Shown here: positions 17,354-25,451 of the stretch, piece after piece
Position numbering within the stretch: the first letter of the stretch is position 1
Layout of the letters: each line of letters opens with the position of its first letter
Translations under genes and position numbers: made by a program
Source of the DNA: Ignavigranum ruoffiae
GTDB lineage: Bacteria > Bacillota > Bacilli > Lactobacillales > Aerococcaceae
Assembly: GCF_900110675.1 (NCBI RefSeq)
Contig: NZ_FOEN01000010.1
Coordinates: 1-64,000 of the forward strand
Direction of reading: 5' to 3'
DNA length: 64,000 bases
The notes under the pieces: generated by a model
Told to the model about the DNA's origin: nothing
Seen by the model: the letters and a program-made list of their open reading frames with translations, nothing else
Database searches by the model: none

Positions 17354-17980
17354 ATGTGGTTAGCTTTTTATAATGCGTCAGTCGGTGACGTATTAATGTT
17401 AGTTCAGAATGAAATACCGGCAGAAGATCGGCAAGTAGAACATCTCGATCAACTGACCCTTATTAAAGATAAAACCAATGGGGAAATTGTTGCCGTCAAT
17501 CTTTTCTCGGTTGAAGATTTAAAGATTGAGCAAAATGGTCCTGTTCAGTTGACACCAGCTCAAGTAGCTGAGGTAAATCAACGATTAAAGGAGGCTCAAG
17601 TGGATCTAACCATTGAAGTGGATTCCTCTTCTAAATTCGTGGTGGGTTATGTGGAGACTTGTCGTCCTCATGAGGACAGTGATCATCTTTCCATTACAGA
17701 GATTGACCTAGGCCAAGAAAGTTCAGTACAGATTGTCTGCGGTGCCGATAACATTCGCCAAGGTCTAAAGGTACTGGTCGCTAAAATTGGCGCGGTGATG
17801 CCGAGTGGATCCATTATCTGGCCCGGTCAGTTAAGAGGGGTTGATAGTAACGGGATGGTGTGTTCAACCCGTGAACTCAATTTAACCGATATTGAAGATT
17901 TCCCCGGAATCTGGGAATTGAGCGACCACTTTGAACCGGGAACGCCTTTAGAGGATTTTGTTGCTTATTATCGTGACTAA
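17354..17980 (+). CDS. ytpR: YtpR family tRNA-binding domain protein
   Basis: This is a 208-residue protein with an N-terminal DUF4479-type region (about residues 1-90) and a C-terminal tRNA-binding OB-fold like that of EMAPII, MetRS-C and PheT (about 98-205). The latter carries VVGYVETCRPHEDSDHLSI and QIVCGADNIRQGLKVLVAK followed by the VDSNGMVCSTRELNL block. It may hold or edit tRNA, but its role is not established. The ATG is directly after AAAGGAGAAG. In Bacillus the order ytpR-sftA-murC is conserved; here an unrelated-looking gene sits in the sftA position. Confidence 0.88.
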   Translation: MWLAFYNASVGDVLMLVQNEIPAEDRQVEHLDQLTLIKDKTNGEIVAVNLFSVEDLKIEQNGPVQLTPAQVAEVNQRLKEAQVDLTIEVDSSSKFVVGYVETCRPHEDSDHLSITEIDLGQESSVQIVCGADNIRQGLKVLVAKIGAVMPSGSIIWPGQLRGVDSNGMVCSTRELNLTDIEDFPGIWELSDHFEPGTPLEDFVAYYRD

Positions 17981-17998
17981 GAAGGGTGGTAAAATTCA

Positions 17999-18724
17999 AT
18001 GAAGGATTACCAAAAACCAGCCGTCTACCAGCATAAAGATAAGGAGCCTGCCTTTGTCAGTGCGCCTCAATTTAATACGGGGAGCCGCTCGAGTTTTCAA
18101 CCAGCCATTGGCAAGAATCAGACTTCATTGAAACCCATTTTACATAGTCAACGTGTTTTAGATGCGAATAAGACCCAAACGGTAACGGTTAGCCCAAATT
18201 ATCGGGTGCCTTTTATGGCGACGCAAACTTTTAAAGAATCGGTGGAGAATGACTCCAATGCTGAAGAAACTCCAGTGGCACCGGTGAAGAAAGAACAAGC
18301 CGAGCATTGGGAACATTCTTCAGGGCCTAGCCAGATGTCCACACCAGATTATGCCATCCCTTTCTTAAAGAGTCCGCAAGGTAAATTTAAGGATGGACGA
18401 AGAATCAATCAAGATTATAATGGCTCCGTTCAGGAAGCTTTATTTGATGCCTCAATGGTTGGCCAAGAAAATAGGAAAGAAACTCCCATTTCAAACAAGC
18501 CTGATAAACCAGCCACTGCGCCTTTCGTTTATCAACCAGCTATTAAAGAGACAAAAAATCTTGTGCAAGAAAGTTTCTTTGATGATCAGATGAATATTAA
18601 AGAAAATCTCGTGACTAGAAGCTATGGCGAGCAAGCGGCCTATTGCTTAGATATCCGCTCTCTTTCTAAGCGGATGATTAAATCAAAGAATTCATTCTTA
18701 TTGTTTGAGAATGAGGAGGATTAA
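17999..18724 (+). CDS. Unknown low-complexity protein between ytpR and murC
   Basis: I do not recognise this protein of 241 residues. It is polar, rich in Pro, Gln, Lys and Ser, with no predicted membrane helix or folded domain, and shows a loose internal repeat: SPNYRVPF near residue 64, TPDYAIPFLKSP near 117, and FQPAIGKNQ near 33 versus YQPAIKETKN near 177. The reading frame is open and has a GGGTGGTAAAA site upstream, and it ends one base before murC, so it is likely expressed in that operon. By position it could be the N-terminal disordered remnant of an SftA/FtsK-type DNA translocase that has lost its motor; that is inference only. Confidence 0.6.
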   Translation: MKDYQKPAVYQHKDKEPAFVSAPQFNTGSRSSFQPAIGKNQTSLKPILHSQRVLDANKTQTVTVSPNYRVPFMATQTFKESVENDSNAEETPVAPVKKEQAEHWEHSSGPSQMSTPDYAIPFLKSPQGKFKDGRRINQDYNGSVQEALFDASMVGQENRKETPISNKPDKPATAPFVYQPAIKETKNLVQESFFDDQMNIKENLVTRSYGEQAAYCLDIRSLSKRMIKSKNSFLLFENEED

Positions 18725-18725
18725 C

Positions 18726-20066
18726 ATGGAAACATTTGATAAATCATTAATTTATTATTTTGTAGGGATTAAGGGGACCGGTATGTCTGCCTTAGCCCTC
18801 GTTCTAGATGGTGAAGGCTACCAAGTTCAAGGAAGTGACGTGGCAACATATTTCTTCACCCAACAAGAATTAGATCGTCGTCAGATTCCAATTTATGAAT
18901 TTTCAGCTGATAATTTGAAAGAAGGGATGTTTGTCATTGCCGGCAATGCTTTCCCGGATGATCATCCTGAAATTCAACGGGCCCGGGAGCTGGGTCTTCC
19001 TTTAATGCGCTACCATGATTTTCTAGGTAAATTAATTGAGAATTATACCTCGATTGCGATCACCGGTTCGCATGGGAAAACCTCAACCACTGGTTTAATG
19101 GCTCATATTCTGAGTAAACTAGCGCCAACTTCATATTTAATTGGCGATGGAACGGGATCCGGGGATGAAGCGGCGACTTATTTCGCTTTGGAAGCATGTG
19201 AGTATCGGCGTCATTTCTTAGCTTATGTTCCCGATTATGCGATTATTACCAATGTGGATTTTGACCATCCGGATTATTATCAATCGATTCAAGATGTTTT
19301 TGAAGCGATTCAAACCTTTGCCCATCAGGCTAAGAAAGCGATTATTGCCTGTGGAGAGGACGATTATCTACGCCAACTCGAAGCAGAGGTCCCCGTTCAC
19401 TACTATGGCTTTGCTACTGACAATGAAGTCTATGCAGCCAATATTGAACGAACCACCGAAGGTTCTAGCTTTGACGTTTATATTCATGGAGAGAAATTTG
19501 GACGTTTTGATTCACCAGTCTATGGTAAGCATAATATTCTAAACGTTCTAGCAGTAATTACCGTAGCTTATCTGGAAGGCTTCTCGGCCGATAAGATTGC
19601 CGAAGAATTAGCTAGCTATGGTGGGGTGAAGCGACGTTTCTCAACCCGCGAATTAAACCAGTTAACTTTAATTGATGACTATGCCCACCATCCCTCTGAA
19701 ATTAAGGCCACGATTGATGCGGCCCATCAGAAATATCCTGACCGTGAGATTATTGCGGTCTTCCAACCTCATACATTTAGCCGGACGGTGGCCTTGTTAA
19801 ATGAATTTGCCAATGCTTTGAGTGTGGCAGATCAAGTTTATTTGGTGGATATCTTTACCTCTGCCCGTGAAAAAGAGGGCGATATCTCGATTGAAGATTT
19901 GGCTAATTTAGTCGTAGGCGGGGCAGAAATAATCTCTAAGGACTATTTAACTCCTTTGATGGATTATCAAGATGCTGTCATCCTCTTTATGGGGGCAGGC
20001 GATATTGATAAGTTATCTCGGCAATTTGAACAAGTCTACAGTCAACAAGTGGCGAACAAGTTTTAA
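18726..20066 (+). CDS. murC: UDP-N-acetylmuramate--L-alanine ligase
   Basis: This is a cytosolic Mur ligase that adds L-Ala to UDP-MurNAc, the first step of stem-peptide synthesis; 446 residues. The N-terminal Rossmann part shows YYFVGIKGTGMSALAL. The ATP-binding P-loop is ITGSHGKTSTTGLMA near residue 113, and the central and C-terminal domains contain NVDFDHPDYY and LIDDYAHHPSEIKAT near 315. GAGGAGG precedes the ATG. It is coupled to the upstream unknown gene (one base apart) and followed 30 bases later by polA. Confidence 0.96.
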   Translation: METFDKSLIYYFVGIKGTGMSALALVLDGEGYQVQGSDVATYFFTQQELDRRQIPIYEFSADNLKEGMFVIAGNAFPDDHPEIQRARELGLPLMRYHDFLGKLIENYTSIAITGSHGKTSTTGLMAHILSKLAPTSYLIGDGTGSGDEAATYFALEACEYRRHFLAYVPDYAIITNVDFDHPDYYQSIQDVFEAIQTFAHQAKKAIIACGEDDYLRQLEAEVPVHYYGFATDNEVYAANIERTTEGSSFDVYIHGEKFGRFDSPVYGKHNILNVLAVITVAYLEGFSADKIAEELASYGGVKRRFSTRELNQLTLIDDYAHHPSEIKATIDAAHQKYPDREIIAVFQPHTFSRTVALLNEFANALSVADQVYLVDIFTSAREKEGDISIEDLANLVVGGAEIISKDYLTPLMDYQDAVILFMGAGDIDKLSRQFEQVYSQQVANKF

Positions 20067-20096
20067 AGTAGAATATAAGGAAAGGAGTCTGAGAAT

Positions 20097-22757
20097 ATGC
20101 GGAAGATTCTCTTAATCGATGGATCGAGTTTGGCTTTTCGCGCCTTCTATTCGATCTTGGATTTAACCCGTTTTCGCAATCGGTCAGGTCTCCATACGAA
20201 TGCTCTCTTTTCATTTAATCGGATGCTCGACCAAGTTTTGCAGCAATTTGAACCGACCCATGTATTGGTAGCTTTTGACAAGAGTGATGTGACTTTCCGA
20301 ACGGAAAAATATGCCGAATATAAAGGTGGCCGGCAAAAAACACCTAGCGAATTTAAAGAACAAATGCCTTATTTTTCAGTTTTATTAGATGCTTATGGTA
20401 TTGAACATTATCGTGTTCAAGGTTACGAGGCCGATGATATTATTGGTACCTTGGCGAATCAGGCTGGGCCGGATGATGAAGTCATCATTCTTTCTGGGGA
20501 TAAAGACTTGCTTCAATTGGCCGGTCCTCATCGTACGGTCTATATTACGCGTAAAGGAGTCAGTGATCTCAAGGCTTATAGCGAAGAGACCATCCGTCAA
20601 GAGTATGGAATTGAACCCGAGCGGATTGTCGATTTGAAAGGTCTGATGGGGGATAGTTCTGATAATTATCCTGGAGTCACTCGCATCGGAGAGAAGACGG
20701 GTCTGAAACTCTTGAAAGAATTTGGTAGTTTAGAGAATCTTTATGATCATCTCGATCAATTGAAAGCTTCCAAGATGAAAGAAAATTTAGTCAACGACCG
20801 CGATCAAGCCTTTATGTCTAAAGATTTGGCACAAATTTTACTTGATGCTCCGATTGAAATTGCTTTGGACGACATTGTGCTGAAAGATAAGAATCTCGAA
20901 GCCCTAAGTCACTTCTATCGGCAGATGGATTTTAATTCTTTCTTAGCGGACTTAGACCCGGAGGCTATTGACCAGGGGACTGACCATGAACAGTTGGCCA
21001 CCGATCTTGATCAATATGACCTGGTCTTTGTCGACAAGGTTGAGTCTGATTATTTAGTCGATCAGACCTTTATCTTCTTTGAAACCTTAGTGGAGAATTA
21101 TCATCAGGCAGAAATCGTTGCTGTCGCTTGGCTCGATCCAATCAAGAAAAAGGTTTACCTAGGTCAGGCGGAGAATCTATTTGGTCAAGACCTCTTTAAA
21201 TCATGGTTGGCTGATCCTAAGGTCCAGAAGACCTCATTTGATGCCAAGAAAGATGCCGTTCTTGCCAGTCACTATCAATCGGATTTACAGGGAATCGATT
21301 TTGATATTTTAATCGCTTCTTATCTATTAGATACGCATAATGCCCAACAAATCCCAGATATCTTACAAAGTTTAAATCTAGCTCAAACGGTTCAATATGA
21401 TGAAGCCGTTTATGGCAAAGGCGCTAAGCAATCGATTCCTGAGCGGGAAATCCTCGCCAAGCATTTGGCCAGTAAATTATTAGCCATGGCTGAAACTCAA
21501 CCTCATTTAGTCCAACAACTTAAAGATGTTGACATGTGGTCCTTGTATCAAGATATTGAACTGCCCTTGGCTCGTGTGTTGGCCAAGATGGAGATTCAAG
21601 GTATTCGGGTTGATGGCCAGATTCTTAAAGAACGGAATCAGGACTTACTGGAAAGATTAGCGGAAATGGAAGCAGAGATTTACCAATTGGCAGGCACAGA
21701 ATTTAATGTCAATTCGCCAAAACAATTGGGTGAAGTCTTATTCGAAACGTTGAAACTTCCTGTAATCAAAAAGACAAAGACCGGATATTCCACAGCAGCG
21801 GATGTCTTAGAGAAATTGGTAGATGTTCATCCCATTGTGGCCAAAATTCTCGACTACCGTCAGATTGCGAAACTGCAGTCTACTTATTTAGCCGGATTGG
21901 CCGAATATATTCAAGAAGATGGTCGAATTCATACTCGTTTTGTCCAGACTTTAACCCAGACGGGTCGTTTGTCTTCAACGGATCCTAATCTGCAGAATAT
22001 TCCGATTCGAATTGAGGAAGGACGACGAATTCGTCAGGCCTTTATTCCGAGTCAGCCTGGCTGGCAATTCTTTGGTGCCGATTATTCGCAGATTGAATTG
22101 CGGGTTCTAGCTCATATCAGTCAGGACGAGCATATGCAGCAAGCCTTTATTGCTGGGGAGGATATCCATGATACAACGGCTCGGCGAGTCTTTGGTTTGG
22201 ATGACCAAGCTCAGGTAGACAGTAATATGCGTCGCAATGCTAAGGCAGTGAACTTCGGTATTGTCTATGGGATTAGTGATTACGGCTTGTCGCAGAATTT
22301 GAATATTAGTCGGAAACAGGCCAAGGAATTTATTGATACTTATTTTGCTAAATTCCCTGGGGTTCACCAATATATGGAAGATATTGTAGTCCAGGCGCGG
22401 GAAGAAGGTTATGTAGCGACCCTCTTTAATCGTCGACGTTATCTGCCTGATATTAAGGCTAGCAATTTTAATGTTCGTTCGTTTGCTGAGCGAACGGCGA
22501 TGAATTCACCGATTCAAGGAACGGCGGCAGATATTATTAAGATTGCCATGGTACGCTTACAGAAAGCCCTAGAAGAAAAAGGCTTAGCGTCCCGTCTCTT
22601 ATTGCAGATCCATGATGAGCTTATTCTAGAAGGCCCGGCTGAGGAGATGGAAATTCTATCCGATTTAGTGCCGGAGATTATGGAACATGCGGTAGATTTA
22701 TCGGTACCATTAAAGGTGGATTATGATCAAGGAAACACTTGGTATGATTTGAAATAA
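20097..22757 (+). CDS. polA: DNA polymerase I
   Basis: This is a repair and Okazaki-fragment polymerase of 886 residues. The N-terminal 5'-nuclease (about 1-290) has YEADDIIGTLA and LKGLMGDSSDNYPGV. The central region (about 300-470) resembles a 3'-5' exonuclease domain but lacks the DxE metal motif, so proofreading is probably absent, as in Bacillus PolI. The polymerase domain (about 500-886) shows motif A FGADYSQIELRVLAH, motif B RRNAKAVNFGIVYG and motif C LLQIHDELI. AAAGGAG precedes the ATG. In related genomes mutM follows directly; here about 8 kb is inserted. Confidence 0.97.
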   Translation: MRKILLIDGSSLAFRAFYSILDLTRFRNRSGLHTNALFSFNRMLDQVLQQFEPTHVLVAFDKSDVTFRTEKYAEYKGGRQKTPSEFKEQMPYFSVLLDAYGIEHYRVQGYEADDIIGTLANQAGPDDEVIILSGDKDLLQLAGPHRTVYITRKGVSDLKAYSEETIRQEYGIEPERIVDLKGLMGDSSDNYPGVTRIGEKTGLKLLKEFGSLENLYDHLDQLKASKMKENLVNDRDQAFMSKDLAQILLDAPIEIALDDIVLKDKNLEALSHFYRQMDFNSFLADLDPEAIDQGTDHEQLATDLDQYDLVFVDKVESDYLVDQTFIFFETLVENYHQAEIVAVAWLDPIKKKVYLGQAENLFGQDLFKSWLADPKVQKTSFDAKKDAVLASHYQSDLQGIDFDILIASYLLDTHNAQQIPDILQSLNLAQTVQYDEAVYGKGAKQSIPEREILAKHLASKLLAMAETQPHLVQQLKDVDMWSLYQDIELPLARVLAKMEIQGIRVDGQILKERNQDLLERLAEMEAEIYQLAGTEFNVNSPKQLGEVLFETLKLPVIKKTKTGYSTAADVLEKLVDVHPIVAKILDYRQIAKLQSTYLAGLAEYIQEDGRIHTRFVQTLTQTGRLSSTDPNLQNIPIRIEEGRRIRQAFIPSQPGWQFFGADYSQIELRVLAHISQDEHMQQAFIAGEDIHDTTARRVFGLDDQAQVDSNMRRNAKAVNFGIVYGISDYGLSQNLNISRKQAKEFIDTYFAKFPGVHQYMEDIVVQAREEGYVATLFNRRRYLPDIKASNFNVRSFAERTAMNSPIQGTAADIIKIAMVRLQKALEEKGLASRLLLQIHDELILEGPAEEMEILSDLVPEIMEHAVDLSVPLKVDYDQGNTWYDLK

Positions 22758-22781
22758 TCATTGATTATCAGTAAATGTATC

Positions 22782-22823
22782 AAAAAGATCTAAGTACTGG
22801 ATGGGTGCTTAGGTCTTTTTTTC
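22782..22823 (+). terminator. Rho-independent terminator after polA
   Basis: AAAGATCTAAG pairs with CTTAGGTCTTT (one G-T pair), followed by a run of T. It starts about 25 bases after the polA stop. Confidence 0.85.
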
Positions 22824-22857
22824 ATTGCTATCCAAAACAAAATTAATACGAATCAAG

Positions 22858-23060
22858 TTACTTGCAAGAGACCGCTCTCAATATTGATACTTGCTTCGGT
22901 CATTCGCTTGGAGATTTCAAACTGTCGGGCATCTTCTTCCGCTTATTGTCGTAAGCTCCAGACTTACTTTACGACTCATTCCCTAAAAGCTGAAAGCTTC
23001 AAGGGAATGATGTGGGTAAAGTATACTGTTCCGATGGTTCAAATACATCCATGCTAGACC
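22858..23060 (+). repeat. Structured intergenic repeat, family 2, copy A
   Basis: By hand count, 88 of 123 bases match the segment at 57981-58103 without a gap (22917-23039 here). It contains stems GTCGTAA/TTACGAC (22948-22974) and CATTCCCT/AGGGAATG (22977-23009) around AAGCTGAAAGCTT. No coding sequence is seen. Confidence 0.7.
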
Positions 23061-23117
23061 TGAGCTGAATACTTATAAAATTTCCATCTTTAATGTAAAA
23101 ACATTAAAAATCAAAGT

Positions 23118-23236
23118 ACTTGCAAGAGACCGTCCTTCAAAGCAATGGCTTTTCCGGGCTAGATCCACTAGACAAGTTCTAACCGACAAGTCGGTAAGAT
23201 CTTGTAAGCTACGTGGATCTTCTGAAATCTTGCGAG
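23118..23236 (+). repeat. Structured intergenic repeat, family 1, copy 2
   Basis: It aligns across its whole length with 4648-4771 (inverted) and 37661-37776. Stems visible here are AAAGC/GCTTT, GATCCAC/GTGGATC, ACAAG/CTTGT and CCGAC/GTCGG. The matching stems in the other copies use different bases. Confidence 0.8.
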
Positions 23237-23345
23237 TGACCTTGATTCGTATTTTGTCTGATTTTTTATTCTTAGTCTGTTTGGTTTTTCATTTTTGACA
23301 GCTAGGTTTAGAAAAAAGTTCGTTTTTAATTGTAGAATCTAGATT

Positions 23346-24593
23346 TTAGAATTTTCTTGTGGCTCCGGAGATTGCATCGGCTTGGCCCAGGTCACTATTA
23401 TTCTTTTGGTTTGAGGAGCTATGCTCTTGTTGTTGGGAGGCTCCAGTGACTGCGTCTACTTGGAAATCTTTTTGTGGGCCATTTTGTTGGCTGACTAATT
23501 TTTGTTGGGTTTCAGTCAGATACCAATCGATTAATGGTTGGATATCCTGGACATATTCATTGATGCCTAAATATTTGCCGTCTGGGTCTTTAATGGCGGC
23601 ATAGGTGTGCACGACAAATTTCTGTGGACCGTGGGTCGGAATATGCACGCGCACCATATCTCTTTGGCCACTTCTAAGTTGTTGGATGACCCATTTGACA
23701 TTTTTATGGGTATGAGGTGGATGGCAAGAGGCGAGGGGATTTCCGACTTGTTCGATCCGACGTTTGGCCAGCATTTCTTCAGTCTCTTTATTGTGGTTGT
23801 AGTATAGGAATTGATTGTTAGCATCGGCATAGGTGATTTCAAAAGGCATCGACTTTAGCAGGGCATCTAATTGGTCGACAGTAAGTAAGCCCCGGTCCAA
23901 TTCAATATAGGTCGATCCTTTTACCGCTTTAACTTGTTCGCTGGCTTGTTCCAACCAATCATCTGTATTCATGTTAACATCTGCAATCGTTGTCTCAATT
24001 TGTCCTTTGGCTTCTAAATCTTCTTCAGGCAAGCGTGGTGTTTCCTCGATATCTTTAATCAGTCTAACGAAACGGCAGAACTTCTCCAGACAAAGGGATA
24101 AGAAATCGATGGTTCCTTGGTCAGTTAGGTTACCTTGTTCGTCAAACTTTTTGTGAGCTTCACCGAGCAGAAATTCATTGCCGGGGAAGGCATAGGCGTT
24201 CATACCTGGGGCTTGTAGAATTTGTTTGACATGGAGCTGAGCTCTTGAAGTCCCTTGGTCATGGTAGGAAGCGCCAATCACATAGACCGGTTTATTGGTG
24301 AAAGGATGGACCTGATAGGATAGCCATTCCAGGGTAGCCTTTAGGGCTGGAGTCGTGGTGCGGATATGTTCAGGGGTGGCGATAATAATACCATCGGCTT
24401 GGCTAATCTTTTGATTAAGTGATTGAATGATAGGAGTATCTGTTTGATCGTTACTAGCATCAAAAAGAGGGACCTCTTTAATTTCTAAAAGTTCAAGGTC
24501 GAATAAGTGTGTATAGTGTTTAGCAATGAATTGGAGTAATTTGCGATTATACGATAAATCAGCGTTAGAACCTACAAGTCCGACTAGTTTCAT
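23346..24593 (-). CDS. NADPH-dependent FMN reductase with PAS domain and flavinylation-like tail
   Basis: This is a 415-residue three-part protein. Residues about 1-175 are a flavodoxin-like NAD(P)H:FMN reductase (GLVGSNADLSYNRKL, ATPEHIRTTTPALKATLEWL, PGNEFLLGEAHKKF). Residues about 235-350 look like a PAS domain (FEITYADANNQFLYYN, HPPHTHKNVKWVIQQL). The tail is Gln/Ser-rich and carries VDAVTGAS (380-386) and ADAISGAT (406-412). Both match the Dxx(S/T)GA(T/S) consensus at which ApbE transferases attach FMN covalently, although no FMN-binding domain surrounds them. AGAAGGAG precedes the ATG, and the upstream reductase gene ends three bases earlier, so they form an operon. The reaction and partner are unknown. 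Confidence 0.8.
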   Translation of the reverse strand: MKLVGLVGSNADLSYNRKLLQFIAKHYTHLFDLELLEIKEVPLFDASNDQTDTPIIQSLNQKISQADGIIIATPEHIRTTTPALKATLEWLSYQVHPFTNKPVYVIGASYHDQGTSRAQLHVKQILQAPGMNAYAFPGNEFLLGEAHKKFDEQGNLTDQGTIDFLSLCLEKFCRFVRLIKDIEETPRLPEEDLEAKGQIETTIADVNMNTDDWLEQASEQVKAVKGSTYIELDRGLLTVDQLDALLKSMPFEITYADANNQFLYYNHNKETEEMLAKRRIEQVGNPLASCHPPHTHKNVKWVIQQLRSGQRDMVRVHIPTHGPQKFVVHTYAAIKDPDGKYLGINEYVQDIQPLIDWYLTETQQKLVSQQNGPQKDFQVDAVTGASQQQEHSSSNQKNNSDLGQADAISGATRKF

Positions 24594-24596
24594 AGC

Positions 24597-25223
24597 TTAT
24601 TCTCCTTCTATATAACGAAGTTGTTCAGAATAGAAATCCGCAGCAATTTGAACGTTAGCAGCATGACTTTCCCGAAGGACCTCAGAAATTCCAATAAAGC
24701 GAATAAAATCGGCAAAATATCCTTCTAATTGTTTAAGTTTATCAGGCATGATTAACTCACCTTCATCATTAAAGGCTTGAAGGGAATGGCCTAATAAGAA
24801 CTCATTGCCTGGCATAACCACGGCTCTTAGTACCGGCGCATTCAAAATGGAACGAAGATGCTGCTGGGCACGAGCAGATCCTAAAGTTCCATAGGACGCC
24901 CCCACAATCATTACTGGCTTATCGACAAAAGGATACACATTGTAAGAAAGCCAAGCGAGCGCATTAGAAAGGGCTGACGGCACCGATAAATCATACTCAG
25001 GTGTGGCAATAATCACCCCATCTGCTTGTTCAATTTTGTCTGCCATCTCTTGTGCTTGTTGAGGAATTTGACCACTGCGAGGTTTGTTAAACAAGGGGAG
25101 ACCAGCTACTTCGAGAATTTCAATATCTGCTTGATCTTCAAAGTGTTTCTTCATGAATTGGATTAATGAACGGTTGGTTGACTTTTTAGCATTGTTTCCG
25201 ACTAAACCAATTAAGTGAACCAT
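24597..25223 (-). CDS. NADPH-dependent FMN reductase
   Basis: This is a stand-alone flavodoxin-like oxidoreductase of 208 residues, paralogous to the N-terminal domain of the next gene (GLVGNNAKKSTNRSL, ATPEYDLSVPSALSNALAWL, GASYGTLGSARAQQHL, PGNEFLLGHSLQAF). Such enzymes reduce FMN, quinones or azo compounds using NAD(P)H. The ATG at 25223 has GAGGTG upstream; the longer reading has no site. It is the first gene of a two-gene operon with the PAS-containing reductase. A promoter and a possible CcpA site lie 24-52 bases upstream. The pair sits in the insert between polA and mutM. Confidence 0.88.
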   Translation of the reverse strand: MVHLIGLVGNNAKKSTNRSLIQFMKKHFEDQADIEILEVAGLPLFNKPRSGQIPQQAQEMADKIEQADGVIIATPEYDLSVPSALSNALAWLSYNVYPFVDKPVMIVGASYGTLGSARAQQHLRSILNAPVLRAVVMPGNEFLLGHSLQAFNDEGELIMPDKLKQLEGYFADFIRFIGISEVLRESHAANVQIAADFYSEQLRYIEGE

Positions 25224-25246
25224 AAGGCACCTCACTTTCTAGCTAT

Positions 25247-25275
25247 AATGTAACAAAATCGGGAAAGCGCTTCAA
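25247..25275 (-). promoter_or_regulatory. Promoter of the FMN reductase operon with cre-like site
   Basis: On the minus strand TTGAAG (25275-25270) is followed after 17 bases by TACATT (25252-25247). The -35 overlaps TTGAAGCGCTTTCC (25262-25275), which matches the cre consensus TGNAANCGNTTNCA at all but two defined positions. CcpA repression by glucose would be the simplest reading. Confidence 0.45.
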
Positions 25276-25322
25276 ACAAAGACCCTCTTGTTAAGCGTAT
25301 TTTATTTCAAGACCTGTTCATG

Positions 25323-25331
25323 TGTTATAAT
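25323..25331 (+). promoter_or_regulatory. Extended -10 promoter of the restriction-modification-like genes
   Basis: TGTTATAAT lies about 120 bases before the methylase gene. The -35 region is weak. The leader in between shows no hairpin of note. Confidence 0.45.
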
Positions 25332-25451
25332 GGAAGATATTTTATAAAAATTTGAGCTTGATGTAGGACACTTTAAATTCGAACAAACACGCTCAAAAAA
25401 TAGTATTTGGTTAAATATACGGGCTAAGATATAATGATTAATTAGAAGGGT

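Larger units (their letters stand above)
22838..23258. repeat. Composite palindromic element bounded by inverted repeats
   Basis: The 588-base gap after polA holds no gene. It contains an element bounded by a perfect 13-base inverted repeat (AATACGAATCAAG at 22845-22857, CTTGATTCGTATT at 23241-23253). Inside are a family 2 repeat (22858-23060) and a complete family 1 repeat (23118-23236). The segment TTGCAAGAGACCG occurs twice in direct orientation, near 22862 and 23120, so the element looks like two related units in tandem sharing one right arm. The remainder up to 23345 is AT-rich with nothing recognised. Confidence 0.75.

Noticed and set aside
22838-23258. CRISPR array after polA
   Set aside because: Only two copies of the short direct repeat exist, with unequal spacing and internal palindromes of another kind.
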